From NCBI GenBank assembly GCA_036394995.1, contig DASWED010000100.1, forward strand, positions 1 to 8,436: DNA of 8,436 nucleotides, read 5' to 3'. The notes beneath the pieces were generated by a model, which saw only the letters and a program-made list of their open reading frames with translations, was not told where the DNA came from and made no database searches. This document shows, one piece after another, positions 1-6,192 of the stretch; the first letter of the stretch is position 1, and each line of letters opens with the position of its first letter. This DNA comes from DASWED01 sp036394995 (lineage in GTDB: Bacteria > Actinomycetota > UBA4738 > JACQTL01). A program made the translations under genes and the position numbers.

Positions 1-116
1 TGGTGTTCAGCGGGTGGGGGTTCTCGAGCACCGACCGGCTGCTCCCCGGTGACCGGCGCCGGAAGGACTACCGGGCCCTGAAGGAGCGCGCCGAGCGCAT
101 CGCCGAGGGGGAGTAG
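1..116 (+). CDS. C-terminal end of an unidentified protein (partial)
   Basis: This is the tail of a gene that begins left of the window. The frame starting at base 3 is open and ends in TAG at 114-116, giving 37 residues. They begin VFSGWGFSSTDRLLPGD and end in a basic/acidic, probably helical tail (KDYRALKERAERIAEGE). Almost every codon ends in G or C, as in the neighbouring real genes, which supports coding. The charged, soluble tail could be the cytoplasmic end of a membrane protein or the end of a soluble protein. No family can be named from so little sequence. No terminator-like hairpin was seen directly after the stop. Confidence 0.55.
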   Translation, partial: VFSGWGFSSTDRLLPGDRRRKDYRALKERAERIAEGE

Positions 117-192
117 GCCGGGCCCGCTTCGCCACAGCGGAGCACCAGGGACGGATCATTTCCCCCATTCGGCCCCTTTCTCGACGAGCGCA

Positions 193-333
193 GGATGGGG
201 GAGCGACTCCGTGAACAACGGCCACAGCGGGGTGAAGGGACCGCGCTCGATCGTGATCCGGCTGCCGGTCGCGGTGGACGTGAAGAGCTTCGCCGTGGAT
301 CCCACGCAGACGTGCGGCGACTCGTCGCCGGCT
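193..333 (+). pseudogene. Remnant of an extracellular discoidin-like (F5/8 C) domain
   Basis: Reading from base 193, this frame gives GWGSDSVNNGHSGVKG, then a beta-strand-like stretch (SIVIRLPVAVDVKSFAVDP) and TQTCGDSSPA. From memory, the order GP-x-S-x-V-x-V-x-LP, then V-x-x-FAVDP, then T-CGD-x-SA resembles ligand-binding beta-sandwich modules at the ends of secreted actinobacterial proteases and glycosidases. The frame has no ATG, is open only back to base 82, and after about base 333 turns into Arg/Gly/Pro-rich text overlapping antisense gene 358-615. An adjacent frame continues GSDSTPRDVVRRWRAS and stops at 380, so a frameshift near 330 is possible. I read it as a headless, tailless gene fragment. 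Seen: the strongly coding-like frame. Inferred: the domain identity and decay. Confidence 0.45.
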
Positions 334-357
334 CGGATTCGACGCCGCGGGACGTGG

Positions 358-615
358 TCAGGCGGTGGCGGGCCTCCTGACCACGTCCATGCGCTCGCCG
401 CAGTGTCGGGGGACCTGGGCCTCGCCGAGGCGCGTGACGCGGAACTCCGTGCCGCACTCCCGGCACACGAAGAACACGTCGAGATGGGCCACGTCATCGG
501 GTTCGGCGTCCCGGGGCCGGGCCGTCCGCCCGCCGCCGGACACGGCCCGGAGCGCCACGATCCCGACCCACCCGATCGCCAGCGCCAGGGCCACCGCGAT
601 CAGCACCCGCACCAT
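358..615 (-). CDS. Small membrane-anchored zinc-ribbon-like protein
   Basis: This 85-residue protein starts at ATG (615-613), followed at once by a GTG that could also serve. Residues 3-23 (VRVLIAVALALAIGWVGIVAL) form one hydrophobic helix, a transmembrane anchor or uncleaved signal. Residues 27-45 are a polar linker. The tail carries C51-x2-C54-G and, 16 residues on, H71-C72-G-E-x-M. That CxxCG...HCGxxM pattern recalls the short zinc or iron knuckles of desulforedoxin-like and zinc-ribbon domains, so one metal bound by three Cys and one His is likely. No strong ribosome site precedes the start. The stop lies just past the decayed plus-strand fragment, and the gene faces away from the lipoprotein remnant at 725. 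Function is unknown; a single-metal sensor or redox role is only a guess. Confidence 0.65.
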   Translation of the reverse strand: MVRVLIAVALALAIGWVGIVALRAVSGGGRTARPRDAEPDDVAHLDVFFVCRECGTEFRVTRLGEAQVPRHCGERMDVVRRPATA

Positions 616-724
616 GTCGACCAGTGAACCACACGGCGTGCAGCGGCCCGTCTGTTGGGCCAATGTCCGCCGACGCCCGTGTCCGCGGAAGCCCGGCTCC
701 CCGCTGACACCCGACCGGGGGGGG

Positions 725-887
725 ATCATCCACAGACGACTCGCGCCGGTCGCCGCGGCGCTGCTGGCGCTCTCGCTGGCCGCGGCCGCGTGCAGCGGCG
801 AAGGCGATCGACGGCGTGGCCGACGACCTCGACGACCTCAACCCGCCGGACGACGCGGCCGGCTACAGGACACCCGCCACGGATTAG
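725..887 (+). pseudogene. Short lipoprotein gene with apparent frameshift and no normal start
   Basis: Two reading frames together make one sensible protein. The first (725 to about 800) encodes a lipoprotein signal: basic IIHRRLAP, a hydrophobic run VAAALLALSLAAAA and the lipobox Cys at 791-793 followed by SG. The second, offset by one base, runs from about 801 to TAG (885-887) and encodes acidic KAIDGVADDLDDLNPPDD, ending AAGYRTPATD. Both halves use G/C at nearly all third positions, while the continuation of the first frame becomes Arg/Pro-rich noise. Skipping one base near 797-801 joins them as ...AACSG-KAIDG.... No ATG or GTG lies in frame close to the signal; ATC follows a run of eight G (717-724). 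The mature part would be only about 30 residues. Either the gene is decayed or the sequence has single-base errors at the G run and near 800. Confidence 0.45.
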
Positions 888-906
888 CGACCTCGCCGTC
901 CACGGA

Positions 907-934
907 AGAAGGGGCGCCGTCCGGCGCCCCTTCT
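907..934. terminator. Perfect 12-bp hairpin between convergent genes
   Basis: AGAAGGGGCGCC (907-918), loop GTCC, and GGCGCCCCTTCT (923-934) form an uninterrupted 12-bp stem with a 4-base loop. It sits 19 bases after the plus-strand stop at 885-887 and 25 bases beyond the minus-strand thiolase stop at 960. That makes it a probable bidirectional terminator for both. Only short T/A stretches flank it (TTCT on one side, AGAA on the other) with no long U tract, as is common for high-GC bacteria. Confidence 0.75.
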
Positions 935-959
935 CGTTGCGGCTGGAAGGCGGGAGGGC

Positions 960-2165
960 CTACGAGTCCAGGCGCTCGATGACGGTGGCGTTGGCCATGC
1001 CGCCGCCCTCGCACATGGTCTGGAGGCCGTAGCGGCCGCCGGTGCGCTCGAGCTCGTGGAGCATCGTGGTGAGAAGCTTCGCGCCCGTGGCCCCCAGCGG
1101 GTGCCCCACGGCGATGGCCCCGCCGTTCGGGTTCACGTGCTCCTGGAACCAGTCCTCGGGGATCTCCAGCTCCTTCTGCCAGGCCAGCACGACCGAGGCG
1201 AAGGCCTCGTTGATCTCCACGACGTCGATGTCATCGAGGGTGAGGCCGGCCCGGTCCAGGACCCTCCGGGTGGCCGGGATAGGGGCGGTCAGCATGAGGA
1301 TCGGCGAGTCCCCGGCCAGTGAGAACGACACGAACCGGGCCCGCGGCTTCAGACCCAGCTCCTCGGCCTTCTCCCGGGAAGCGATCAGGACGGCAGACGC
1401 GCCGTCGGAGATCTGGGAGGAGTTCGCCGCGGTGATTCGCCAGTTCAGCTGCCCCGGAAACATCTCCTCGAGGCCCGGGTTCAGGAACGACGGCTGGAGG
1501 GTCCCCATCTTGGCCCGGTCCAGCTCGAACCGGATCCCCTCGTCGTGCTCGAGGAGGGTCTCGCCGTTCTCGCCGGAGACCTTGATGGGCTCGATCTCCC
1601 GCTGGAAGTACCCCTCCTTCGTGGCCCGCGCGGCGCGCTCGTGGGAGCGGGCCGAGAAGTCGTCGAGCTGCTCCCGGGAGAGATCCCACTTCGTGGCGAT
1701 GAGCTCGGCCGAGATCCCCTGCGGCACCAGCTTGCCCTCGTACCGGTTGAACAGGTTCTGGCCGAACGGGTTCTGCCCGGCGGTGGACGAGCCCATGGGC
1801 ACCCGGGTCATGTTCTCCACACCGGAGGCCACGACCACGTCGTACGCGCCGGCGATCACGCCCTGCGCGGCGAAGTGGGCGGCCTGCTGGGACGACCCGC
1901 ACTGCCGGTCGATCGTCGTGGCCGGGATCTCCTCGGGGAGTCCGGCGGCGAGCCAGGCGTTCCGACCCACGTTCAGGGATTGCTCCCCCACCTGGGACAC
2001 GCACCCGGTGATGTTGTCCTCCACCAGGTTCGGATCCACGCCGGAGCGCTCCACCAGCGACTTCAGGACGTGAGCCAGGAGGTCCACGGGGTGGGTGCCT
2101 GCGAGCGACCCGTTCCGCTTGCCGATCGGGGTCCGGACGGCTTCGACGATGACTGCCTCGCGCAT
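960..2165 (-). CDS. Thiolase family acyl-CoA/acetyl-CoA acetyltransferase (FadA5-like)
   Basis: This 401-residue cytoplasmic enzyme should catalyse CoA-dependent cleavage of 3-ketoacyl-CoA to acetyl-CoA plus a shortened acyl-CoA, or the reverse condensation. The N-terminus is MREAVIVEAVRTPIGKRNG. Catalytic Cys89 lies in DRQCGSSQQA, NEAF is at 319-322, His355 is in GGAIAVGHPLGATG, and the second Cys385 is in MCEGGGMANATVIERL. All expected catalytic residues are intact and the length is normal (about 390-400). The start ATG (2165-2163) is set by an AAGGAG site 7 bases upstream; an in-frame extension further upstream lacks support. From memory, VIVEA-RTPIGKRNG, GCV-Q-GEQS-N and QCGS-QQA resemble mycobacterial steroid thiolase FadA5 as well as general degradative thiolases, so the substrate is open. 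It appears to be a single-gene unit with a palindrome upstream and a hairpin downstream. Confidence 0.95.
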   Translation of the reverse strand: MREAVIVEAVRTPIGKRNGSLAGTHPVDLLAHVLKSLVERSGVDPNLVEDNITGCVSQVGEQSLNVGRNAWLAAGLPEEIPATTIDRQCGSSQQAAHFAAQGVIAGAYDVVVASGVENMTRVPMGSSTAGQNPFGQNLFNRYEGKLVPQGISAELIATKWDLSREQLDDFSARSHERAARATKEGYFQREIEPIKVSGENGETLLEHDEGIRFELDRAKMGTLQPSFLNPGLEEMFPGQLNWRITAANSSQISDGASAVLIASREKAEELGLKPRARFVSFSLAGDSPILMLTAPIPATRRVLDRAGLTLDDIDVVEINEAFASVVLAWQKELEIPEDWFQEHVNPNGGAIAVGHPLGATGAKLLTTMLHELERTGGRYGLQTMCEGGGMANATVIERLDS

Positions 2166-2172
2166 GGTCAGA

Positions 2173-2180
2173 CTCCTTCC
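2173..2180 (-). promoter_or_regulatory. Ribosome binding site of the thiolase gene
   Basis: On the minus strand this reads GGAAGGAG, 7 bases before the ATG at 2165. It is the strongest Shine-Dalgarno match near this gene and fixes the start at 2165 over the in-frame extension that would begin near 2207. Confidence 0.85.
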
Positions 2181-2218
2181 GTCATCCGGCGCGATCCGCG
2201 GCCGCATGTGGTTGTTCC

Positions 2219-2256
2219 ACCGTTCGATCCGGCCGCGTTACCTACCGAACGGTAAC
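2219..2256 (-). promoter_or_regulatory. Palindromic operator candidate upstream of the thiolase
   Basis: Bases 2237-2256 read GTTACCTACCGAACGGTAAC. Two nested inverted repeats are visible: GTTACC...GGTAAC (6-bp arms, 8-base spacer) and TACCG-AA-CGGTA (5-bp arms). The half site CGAACGGT (2246-2253) also recurs inverted as ACCGTTCG at 2219-2226. The cluster lies 54-91 bases upstream of the thiolase start and is AT-richer than its surroundings, where a promoter is expected. The form (ACCG-n2-CGGT core with flanking T/A) is typical of TetR-family operators, which often control acyl-CoA genes in actinobacteria. No regulator gene is in the window, and no confident -35/-10 pair was found. Confidence 0.5.
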
Positions 2257-2308
2257 AAATGCGGGAGCCCCCTGTATGCCCGGTCTGCTGGGCGCCGAAA
2301 CGGCCGGG

Positions 2309-3691
2309 TCACTGGTACGCGTCGGGGGGCGGCTTGGCGAACGCGTGGCCCGTGCAGTCGGTCCGCTCCGGACGGGGGTCCGGGGGCCGAGGGTCCTGGT
2401 GGAAGTCGAAGGCCTCGTGGAGGTTGCCGGCCTGCCGGTCGCGCTTCGTGAGCTGGGTGAGCCCCCAGTTGTCCTCGATGAACCGAAGCACGCTGGAGAA
2501 CTCGCCCCGGGTGTGGTCGATGAACCCGTCCCTCGCGTACGGAGAGATCACCAGGAACGGGACCCGGATCCCCAGCCCGAACTCGTCGACCTGCGGCGGC
2601 GGCACGTGGTCGTAGAACCCTCCCCAGTCGTCCCACGTGATGAAGATCGCCGTGTCCTTCCACATGGGGCTGTTCATGATCGTGTTCACCAGGCGCGTGG
2701 TCCAGTTCTCGCCGTGGCAGAAGCTGTACTCGGGGTGCTCGGAGAACGCGAACTGCGGCGTGATCCACGTGACCGGCGGGAGCCGGTCGTTGCGGATGTC
2801 GTCGACCACCTGCTGCACCGGGAACACGTGCTGGTGCCACTGCTTGGGATCGTCCCGGATGTGGTGGACGGCGGCGTAGGCCGACCAGATGTATCCGGAC
2901 CGGGGGGCCTGGTCCCACGGCGCCGGTGGCGCCGCGTAGTACGCCCAGGGGATCTTCGCCTTCGACAACAGGTCGCCCTCCGTCGAGAAATCGAAGCAGG
3001 GAGGGACCCTCTCGATGTTCCCCTCGGTGTCGTACACCTCGACCTTCTCGCTGTGGGGAGCGTCGCATCCCCAGGTCTTGAACTCCCCGTGGTCCGTCTT
3101 CGGCGGCGGGATCGGGTTGTCGTGGGTCCCCGCCGAGGTGGCCGCGATCGTCATCAGGTGATTCGGGAACGACGGCCCGTTCACCGACGCGAAGAACCGG
3201 TCGCCGAGCACGTAGTGCTGGGCCCAATACCAGTAGTTCGGCAGCATGCCCGGGCCGATCAGCTGGGTGAACGCGTACCTGTCGGCGGCCGTCTTCGGGA
3301 TGTTGAACCCGTCCATCCTGCCGTGGTCGTAGTCGATGATGGCCGCGCTGTATGCGTGCGGGAGGTCATGGGGGAGGCGCTGGTCGAACCCCCTGGTCAG
3401 GGGGCGGATCGTGCCGTGGTCGTTCGCCGTGGTGGCACCGTCCGCGCCCGGGAACCGACCGAACAGGTTGTCGAAGCTCCGGTTCTCCTTGATCAGGAAC
3501 ACCACGTGCTTGATCGGCGTGGTGGTGTGGAACCCCTTCGCCACGACCTTGGGCGGGTGGGTGGCCCGGGGCTCGGTGTTCCCGATGTTCGAGGGGTCGG
3601 GGGCGGGGCCCCCCGACGTGCACGCGGACGCCACTAGCGCGGCCGCGAGGACGGCCGACCATCGGACGGAGGCGCGAAGGGATCTGCTCAT
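2309..3691 (-). CDS. Exported phospholipase C / acid phosphatase-family phosphoesterase
   Basis: This 460-residue phosphoesterase (PF04185-type) should hydrolyse phosphate esters such as phospholipid head groups outside the membrane. Residues 1-24 are a signal peptide with a possible lipobox (ALVASA-C24), then a short linker. The catalytic domain starts at about 60 with IKHVVFLIKENRSFDNLFG. By analogy with Francisella AcpA, metal and nucleophile residues are E69-N70, S174 (NGPSFPNH) and D354-D355 (TWDDWGGFYDH). VISPYARDGFIDHT (382-394) and SSVLRFIEDNWG (399-410) are further family hallmarks. The tail (430-460) is Pro-rich with one Cys. Start ATG 3691 gives the best signal peptide but has no good ribosome site; ATG 3712, seven codons upstream, has AGGGGA about 12 bases before it. 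It diverges from the deacetylase, with 112 bases between them if 3691 is correct. Substrate (phospholipid or general phosphomonoester) cannot be told. Confidence 0.9.
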   Translation of the reverse strand: MSRSLRASVRWSAVLAAALVASACTSGGPAPDPSNIGNTEPRATHPPKVVAKGFHTTTPIKHVVFLIKENRSFDNLFGRFPGADGATTANDHGTIRPLTRGFDQRLPHDLPHAYSAAIIDYDHGRMDGFNIPKTAADRYAFTQLIGPGMLPNYWYWAQHYVLGDRFFASVNGPSFPNHLMTIAATSAGTHDNPIPPPKTDHGEFKTWGCDAPHSEKVEVYDTEGNIERVPPCFDFSTEGDLLSKAKIPWAYYAAPPAPWDQAPRSGYIWSAYAAVHHIRDDPKQWHQHVFPVQQVVDDIRNDRLPPVTWITPQFAFSEHPEYSFCHGENWTTRLVNTIMNSPMWKDTAIFITWDDWGGFYDHVPPPQVDEFGLGIRVPFLVISPYARDGFIDHTRGEFSSVLRFIEDNWGLTQLTKRDRQAGNLHEAFDFHQDPRPPDPRPERTDCTGHAFAKPPPDAYQ

Positions 3692-3803
3692 GGGAAGAGG
3701 GGGCGGGCCCATGGTACCGGCCGATCCCCTGTTCCACATGGCACGGGCCGAGCCCTGTCGGAGCCGTTGCATGTATTCCTTGTCATGGGGTGGTCCATCG
3801 CGG
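3692..3803. promoter_or_regulatory. Divergent intergenic region (phosphoesterase / deacetylase)
   Basis: This gap separates two genes transcribed away from each other, so it must hold both promoters unless the phosphoesterase starts at 3712. The AT-richest part is 3771-3786 (GCATGTATTCCTTGTC), the likeliest place for a -10 element on either strand. I could not assign a convincing -35/-10 pair or an operator. This entry rests on gene geometry, not on a recognised motif. Confidence 0.35.
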
Positions 3804-5480
3804 ATGATTGACCCTCCGATGCGCCCCATCGCTCGACTGCTCGCACTGTCCGTTCTGGCCGCCGTCCTGGCGCTGCCGGGTCGCGCCGTGGCCGATCCCA
3901 TCGAGGTCCACGTCACGAGCCCCGCGGCCGACGCCGCGCTCCGGGGAACACTCCAGGTCCGGGCCACCGCGCCCCACGCCGACTCCGTGACGTTCCAGTG
4001 GTCGCCCAACGGCACGTGGAAGTGGGCCGACATCGGCACGGACTCCACCGCCGGGGACGGCTGGAAGGCCCCCTGGGACACCACGGCCGTGACCGACGGC
4101 ACTCGGTACGTCCGGGCCCGGGCCCTCTCCGGCGAGGACACCTCCACCAGCGAGACCGTGAGCGTCACCGTGGACAACACCGCGCCCGCGTTCGACATGG
4201 ACGTCTCCCCGCCCGCGTTCAGCCCGAACGGCGACGGGATCAAGGACCGGACGTTCGCCCTCGTGACCCTCCCCGAGCCGGCCCGGCTCGAGATCGACGT
4301 GGTCACGGCGGGGGGCCGGACCGTTCGCCGCATCGCGAAGTCCGTGGACGTCCCCGCCGGGACCCGGCGGTTCGAGTGGAACGGCGTGGTGTTCGTCGAC
4401 GGCCACTACCGGACGGCCCTCGACGGGACGTTCCGGGTGGTGGCCACCGCCACGGACCTCGCCGGGAACACCGCGGGCGCGGACGGCTCGGTTCGTGTCG
4501 ACACCAAGGTCCCAGGGTTCGAATGGAGGGGGATCTCCCCGGAGCCCGCGTCCGGGACCGGGCCCGTGACGTTCTCCTTCCGCACCGCCGACCGGGGCGC
4601 GGAGCTGACCCTGTCGGCGGCCGTGTGGAACGACGCGCGCCGCGTGACGTTCGTGGACGGATTGACGGCGCCCGTGGGCGCCTCGTCGGTGGAGGTCACG
4701 CCCACCACCTCCGGCGGCTCGCCGCTCCCGCCCGGGCTGTACCGGGCCCGGCTGGTGCTGACCGACGAGGCCGGGAACAAGCGCGTTACCGACTTCCTGT
4801 CGTTCCGCGTGATCCGGTCGGTCACGACCACGGTTGTGACCCACTTCACCGACGTGGGGAACCGCGTGGCGCTCACGTTCGACGACTGCATCTTCGGCGA
4901 CGCCTGGACCTCGATCCTGAACACGCTGGACGCGTTCGGGGTCAAGACGACCTTCTTCTGCAACTCGGTGAACCTGTCCCGGAACGAGGCCCAGGCCCGG
5001 CGGACCGTGGCGGAGGGACACGCCATCGGCAGCCACACCCGCGACCATCCGGACCTCCGGGGGCTGTCCTACGACGAGATCCGGAACGAGGTCCGGCCGG
5101 ACATCGACGCGTGGTGGGCGATCGCCCGGACCACGCCGGTCCCGCTGTTCCGCCCACCCTACGGCGCGTACGACTCCGAGGTCCTGCGGGCCGTCGGGAG
5201 CCTCGGGTTCGCGCACACCATGCTGTGGGACGTCGACCCCCAGGACTGGTCCGATCCCGGCGTCTCGGTGATCGTCGACCGCGTGCTGTCCCACGCCCAC
5301 GCCGGCATGGTGGTGGTCATGCACGTCAAGCCCCAGACAGCCGAGGCCCTGCCCTCGATCCTGCGGGGGCTGGCCGCCCGGGGCCTGCACCAGGTCAGCC
5401 TTCCGGAGATGTTCCGGGTGGCCGGAGGCGACGGGCTCGTGAAGGGCCCGGCCACCTCCGGCCGCATCACCGAGGGCTAG
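3804..5480 (+). CDS. Secreted polysaccharide deacetylase with Ig-like modules
   Basis: This 558-residue secreted protein should remove N- or O-acetyl groups from a glycan such as peptidoglycan or a chitin-like polymer. The signal peptide covers residues 7-30 (MRPIARLLAL... to AVA|DP). Residues 31-125 look like an Ig-like module. Residues 130-235 contain FSPNGDGIKD (139-148), a FlgD/gliding-type Ig signature, and DLAGN. A third beta module follows (240-337, DEAGN at 321-325). The NodB domain spans about 355-540: TFDD (358-361, catalytic base and metal Asp), H411-T-R-D-H415 (metal His), RPPYG (450-454), DVDPQDW (476-482) and VVMH507. All NodB motifs are present, so it should be active. Start 3804 has a GGGGTGG stretch upstream; ATG 3819 gives a more typical signal N-terminus, making 553 residues. 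The catalytic domain is C-terminal, with the Ig modules acting as spacer or wall-binding arms. Confidence 0.92.
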   Translation: MIDPPMRPIARLLALSVLAAVLALPGRAVADPIEVHVTSPAADAALRGTLQVRATAPHADSVTFQWSPNGTWKWADIGTDSTAGDGWKAPWDTTAVTDGTRYVRARALSGEDTSTSETVSVTVDNTAPAFDMDVSPPAFSPNGDGIKDRTFALVTLPEPARLEIDVVTAGGRTVRRIAKSVDVPAGTRRFEWNGVVFVDGHYRTALDGTFRVVATATDLAGNTAGADGSVRVDTKVPGFEWRGISPEPASGTGPVTFSFRTADRGAELTLSAAVWNDARRVTFVDGLTAPVGASSVEVTPTTSGGSPLPPGLYRARLVLTDEAGNKRVTDFLSFRVIRSVTTTVVTHFTDVGNRVALTFDDCIFGDAWTSILNTLDAFGVKTTFFCNSVNLSRNEAQARRTVAEGHAIGSHTRDHPDLRGLSYDEIRNEVRPDIDAWWAIARTTPVPLFRPPYGAYDSEVLRAVGSLGFAHTMLWDVDPQDWSDPGVSVIVDRVLSHAHAGMVVVMHVKPQTAEALPSILRGLAARGLHQVSLPEMFRVAGGDGLVKGPATSGRITEG

Positions 5481-5494
5481 ACCCCGGCGACGTC

Positions 5495-5518
5495 CCCGTT
5501 CCCGTGCCCGTTCCCGCG
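5495..5518. repeat. Short hexamer repeat between convergent stops
   Basis: Four 6-base units (CCCGTT, CCCGTG, CCCGTT, CCCGCG) lie in the 40-base gap between the deacetylase stop (5478-5480) and the convergent lipoprotein stop (5521-5523). They also form two exact copies of CCCGTTCCCG, 12 bases apart. No strong hairpin was seen here, so how transcription ends is unclear. Confidence 0.5.
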
Positions 5519-5520
5519 CC

Positions 5521-6105
5521 TCAGGCGGAGGCCTCGAACGTGACGTTGACGTTCACGGTCTGGCCCCCGGTGTCCAGGTTCGTGCAGGTCGCCGATCCGG
5601 CGACGTGCTGCGCCGACGCGTCGTCGAGGGTCACCGTGCACTCCCCGCCGGTCGAGGCGGCCACGATCACCGACGGGGTGGCCGTGCTGAAGCTCACCGC
5701 GAGCGTCGCGCTGGTGGGCGTGGACCCCGAACCGACCAACCCGCCGACCGCGAAGGTGTTCGCGCCGTCGACGAACGCGAGCCCGAGGACGTTCCCGATC
5801 CCGCCGCCGCTGGTGAACTCACCGTTCGTCACCGTCGAGACGTCGTACGACGTGCTCACGTCCCCGGAGATCTCCACGTGCGCGGTCCCCGACGAGAAGC
5901 CCGCAGCGCTCGGAAGCCCCGAGGGCAGGGTCGTGGGGAGGCCGCTGGGCAGGGTCGTCGGCAGCCCACTGGGCAGCGTGGTGGGGAGCCCACTGGGCAG
6001 CGCCGGTGGCGAGGTCGTCGAGGTCCCGCCGCCGCTGCTGCACGCCCCCAGCACGAGTGCCACCACGACCGCCGCCGTGGCCATTGCGATCCGATTCCTA
6101 CGCAC
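5521..6105 (-). CDS. Small lipoprotein with Pro-rich repeat stalk and beta-rich domain
   Basis: This 194-residue surface lipoprotein has no enzyme motif. Residues 1-22 (RRNRIAMATAAVVVALVLGAC) are a textbook lipoprotein signal with lipobox L19-G20-A21-C22. Residues 23-35 are Ser/Thr/Gly-rich. Residues 36-65 are a tandem stalk: three LPSGLPTT units and a partial fourth. The rest (about 70-194) is Thr/Val/Ser/Gly-rich and beta-like, with Cys156 and Cys174 (ECTVTL and GSATC) placed for a disulfide and ending VNVNVTFEASA. The general build (lipid anchor, Thr-rich linker, beta domain with a late G-x-x-C) recalls the mycobacterial 19-kDa antigen (LpqH) type, but this is a loose likeness from memory. 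The start is GTG at 6105, set by GGAGG seven bases upstream. It lies downstream of the sedolisin on the same strand, beyond a hairpin, and may be its own unit. Confidence 0.8.
   Translation of the reverse strand: MRRNRIAMATAAVVVALVLGACSSGGGTSTTSPPALPSGLPTTLPSGLPTTLPSGLPTTLPSGLPSAAGFSSGTAHVEISGDVSTSYDVSTVTNGEFTSGGGIGNVLGLAFVDGANTFAVGGLVGSGSTPTSATLAVSFSTATPSVIVAASTGGECTVTLDDASAQHVAGSATCTNLDTGGQTVNVNVTFEASA
5911..6000 (-). repeat. 24-bp tandem repeat coding for LPSGLPTT
   Basis: On the minus strand three full 24-base units starting CTGCCCAG and a fourth partial 18-base unit follow each other inside the lipoprotein gene. Units differ mostly at silent positions (GGGCTC, GGGCTG and GGCCTC for Gly-Leu) while the peptide stays the same. 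Such in-frame repeats can change copy number, which would alter the length of the surface stalk. Confidence 0.85.
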
Positions 6106-6111
6106 CTTGCA

Positions 6112-6116
6112 CCTCC
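6112..6116 (-). promoter_or_regulatory. Ribosome binding site fixing a GTG start
   Basis: On the minus strand this is GGAGG, followed by TGCAAG and the GTG at 6105-6103. The spacing is near ideal and supports the GTG over the internal ATG at codon 8, which would remove the basic N-region of the signal peptide. Confidence 0.8.
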
Positions 6117-6132
6117 ATGGTCGATCCGATGA

Positions 6133-6154
6133 GGGGTGGAGCCTACTCCACCCC
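6133..6154 (-). terminator. 9-bp hairpin downstream of the sedolisin gene
   Basis: GGGGTGGAG (6133-6141), loop CCTA, and CTCCACCCC (6146-6154) form a perfect GC-rich stem. It lies 38 bases past the sedolisin stop and 27 bases before the next lipoprotein start on the same strand. It has no T tract. Terminator is the likeliest role; an attenuator or 5' leader hairpin of the lipoprotein mRNA is the alternative. Confidence 0.55.
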
Positions 6155-6192
6155 GGTTCACCCCGACGTGTATCCGGCGGTTCCCGCGGGCC

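Noticed and set aside
2166..2207. Longer thiolase start at 2207
   Set aside because: The strong AAGGAG lies inside this stretch, seven bases before the ATG at 2165, and thiolases normally begin at the VIVEAVRTP block.
2293..2303. Hairpin GCCG-AAA-CGGC after the phosphoesterase stop
   Set aside because: It has only 4 bp and no T tract, too weak to call a terminator.
2276..3637. Plus-strand open frame opposite the phosphoesterase (453 codons)
   Set aside because: It is antisense to a protein with intact catalytic motifs, and its Arg/Val/Asp-rich translation shows no domain.
3783..5390. Minus-strand open frame opposite the deacetylase (535 codons)
   Set aside because: It is antisense to intact NodB motifs; its translation is Gly/Arg/His-rich without structure.
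5911..6000. Possible CRISPR-like array
   Set aside because: The units are contiguous with no spacers and encode an in-frame peptide repeat of a lipoprotein.
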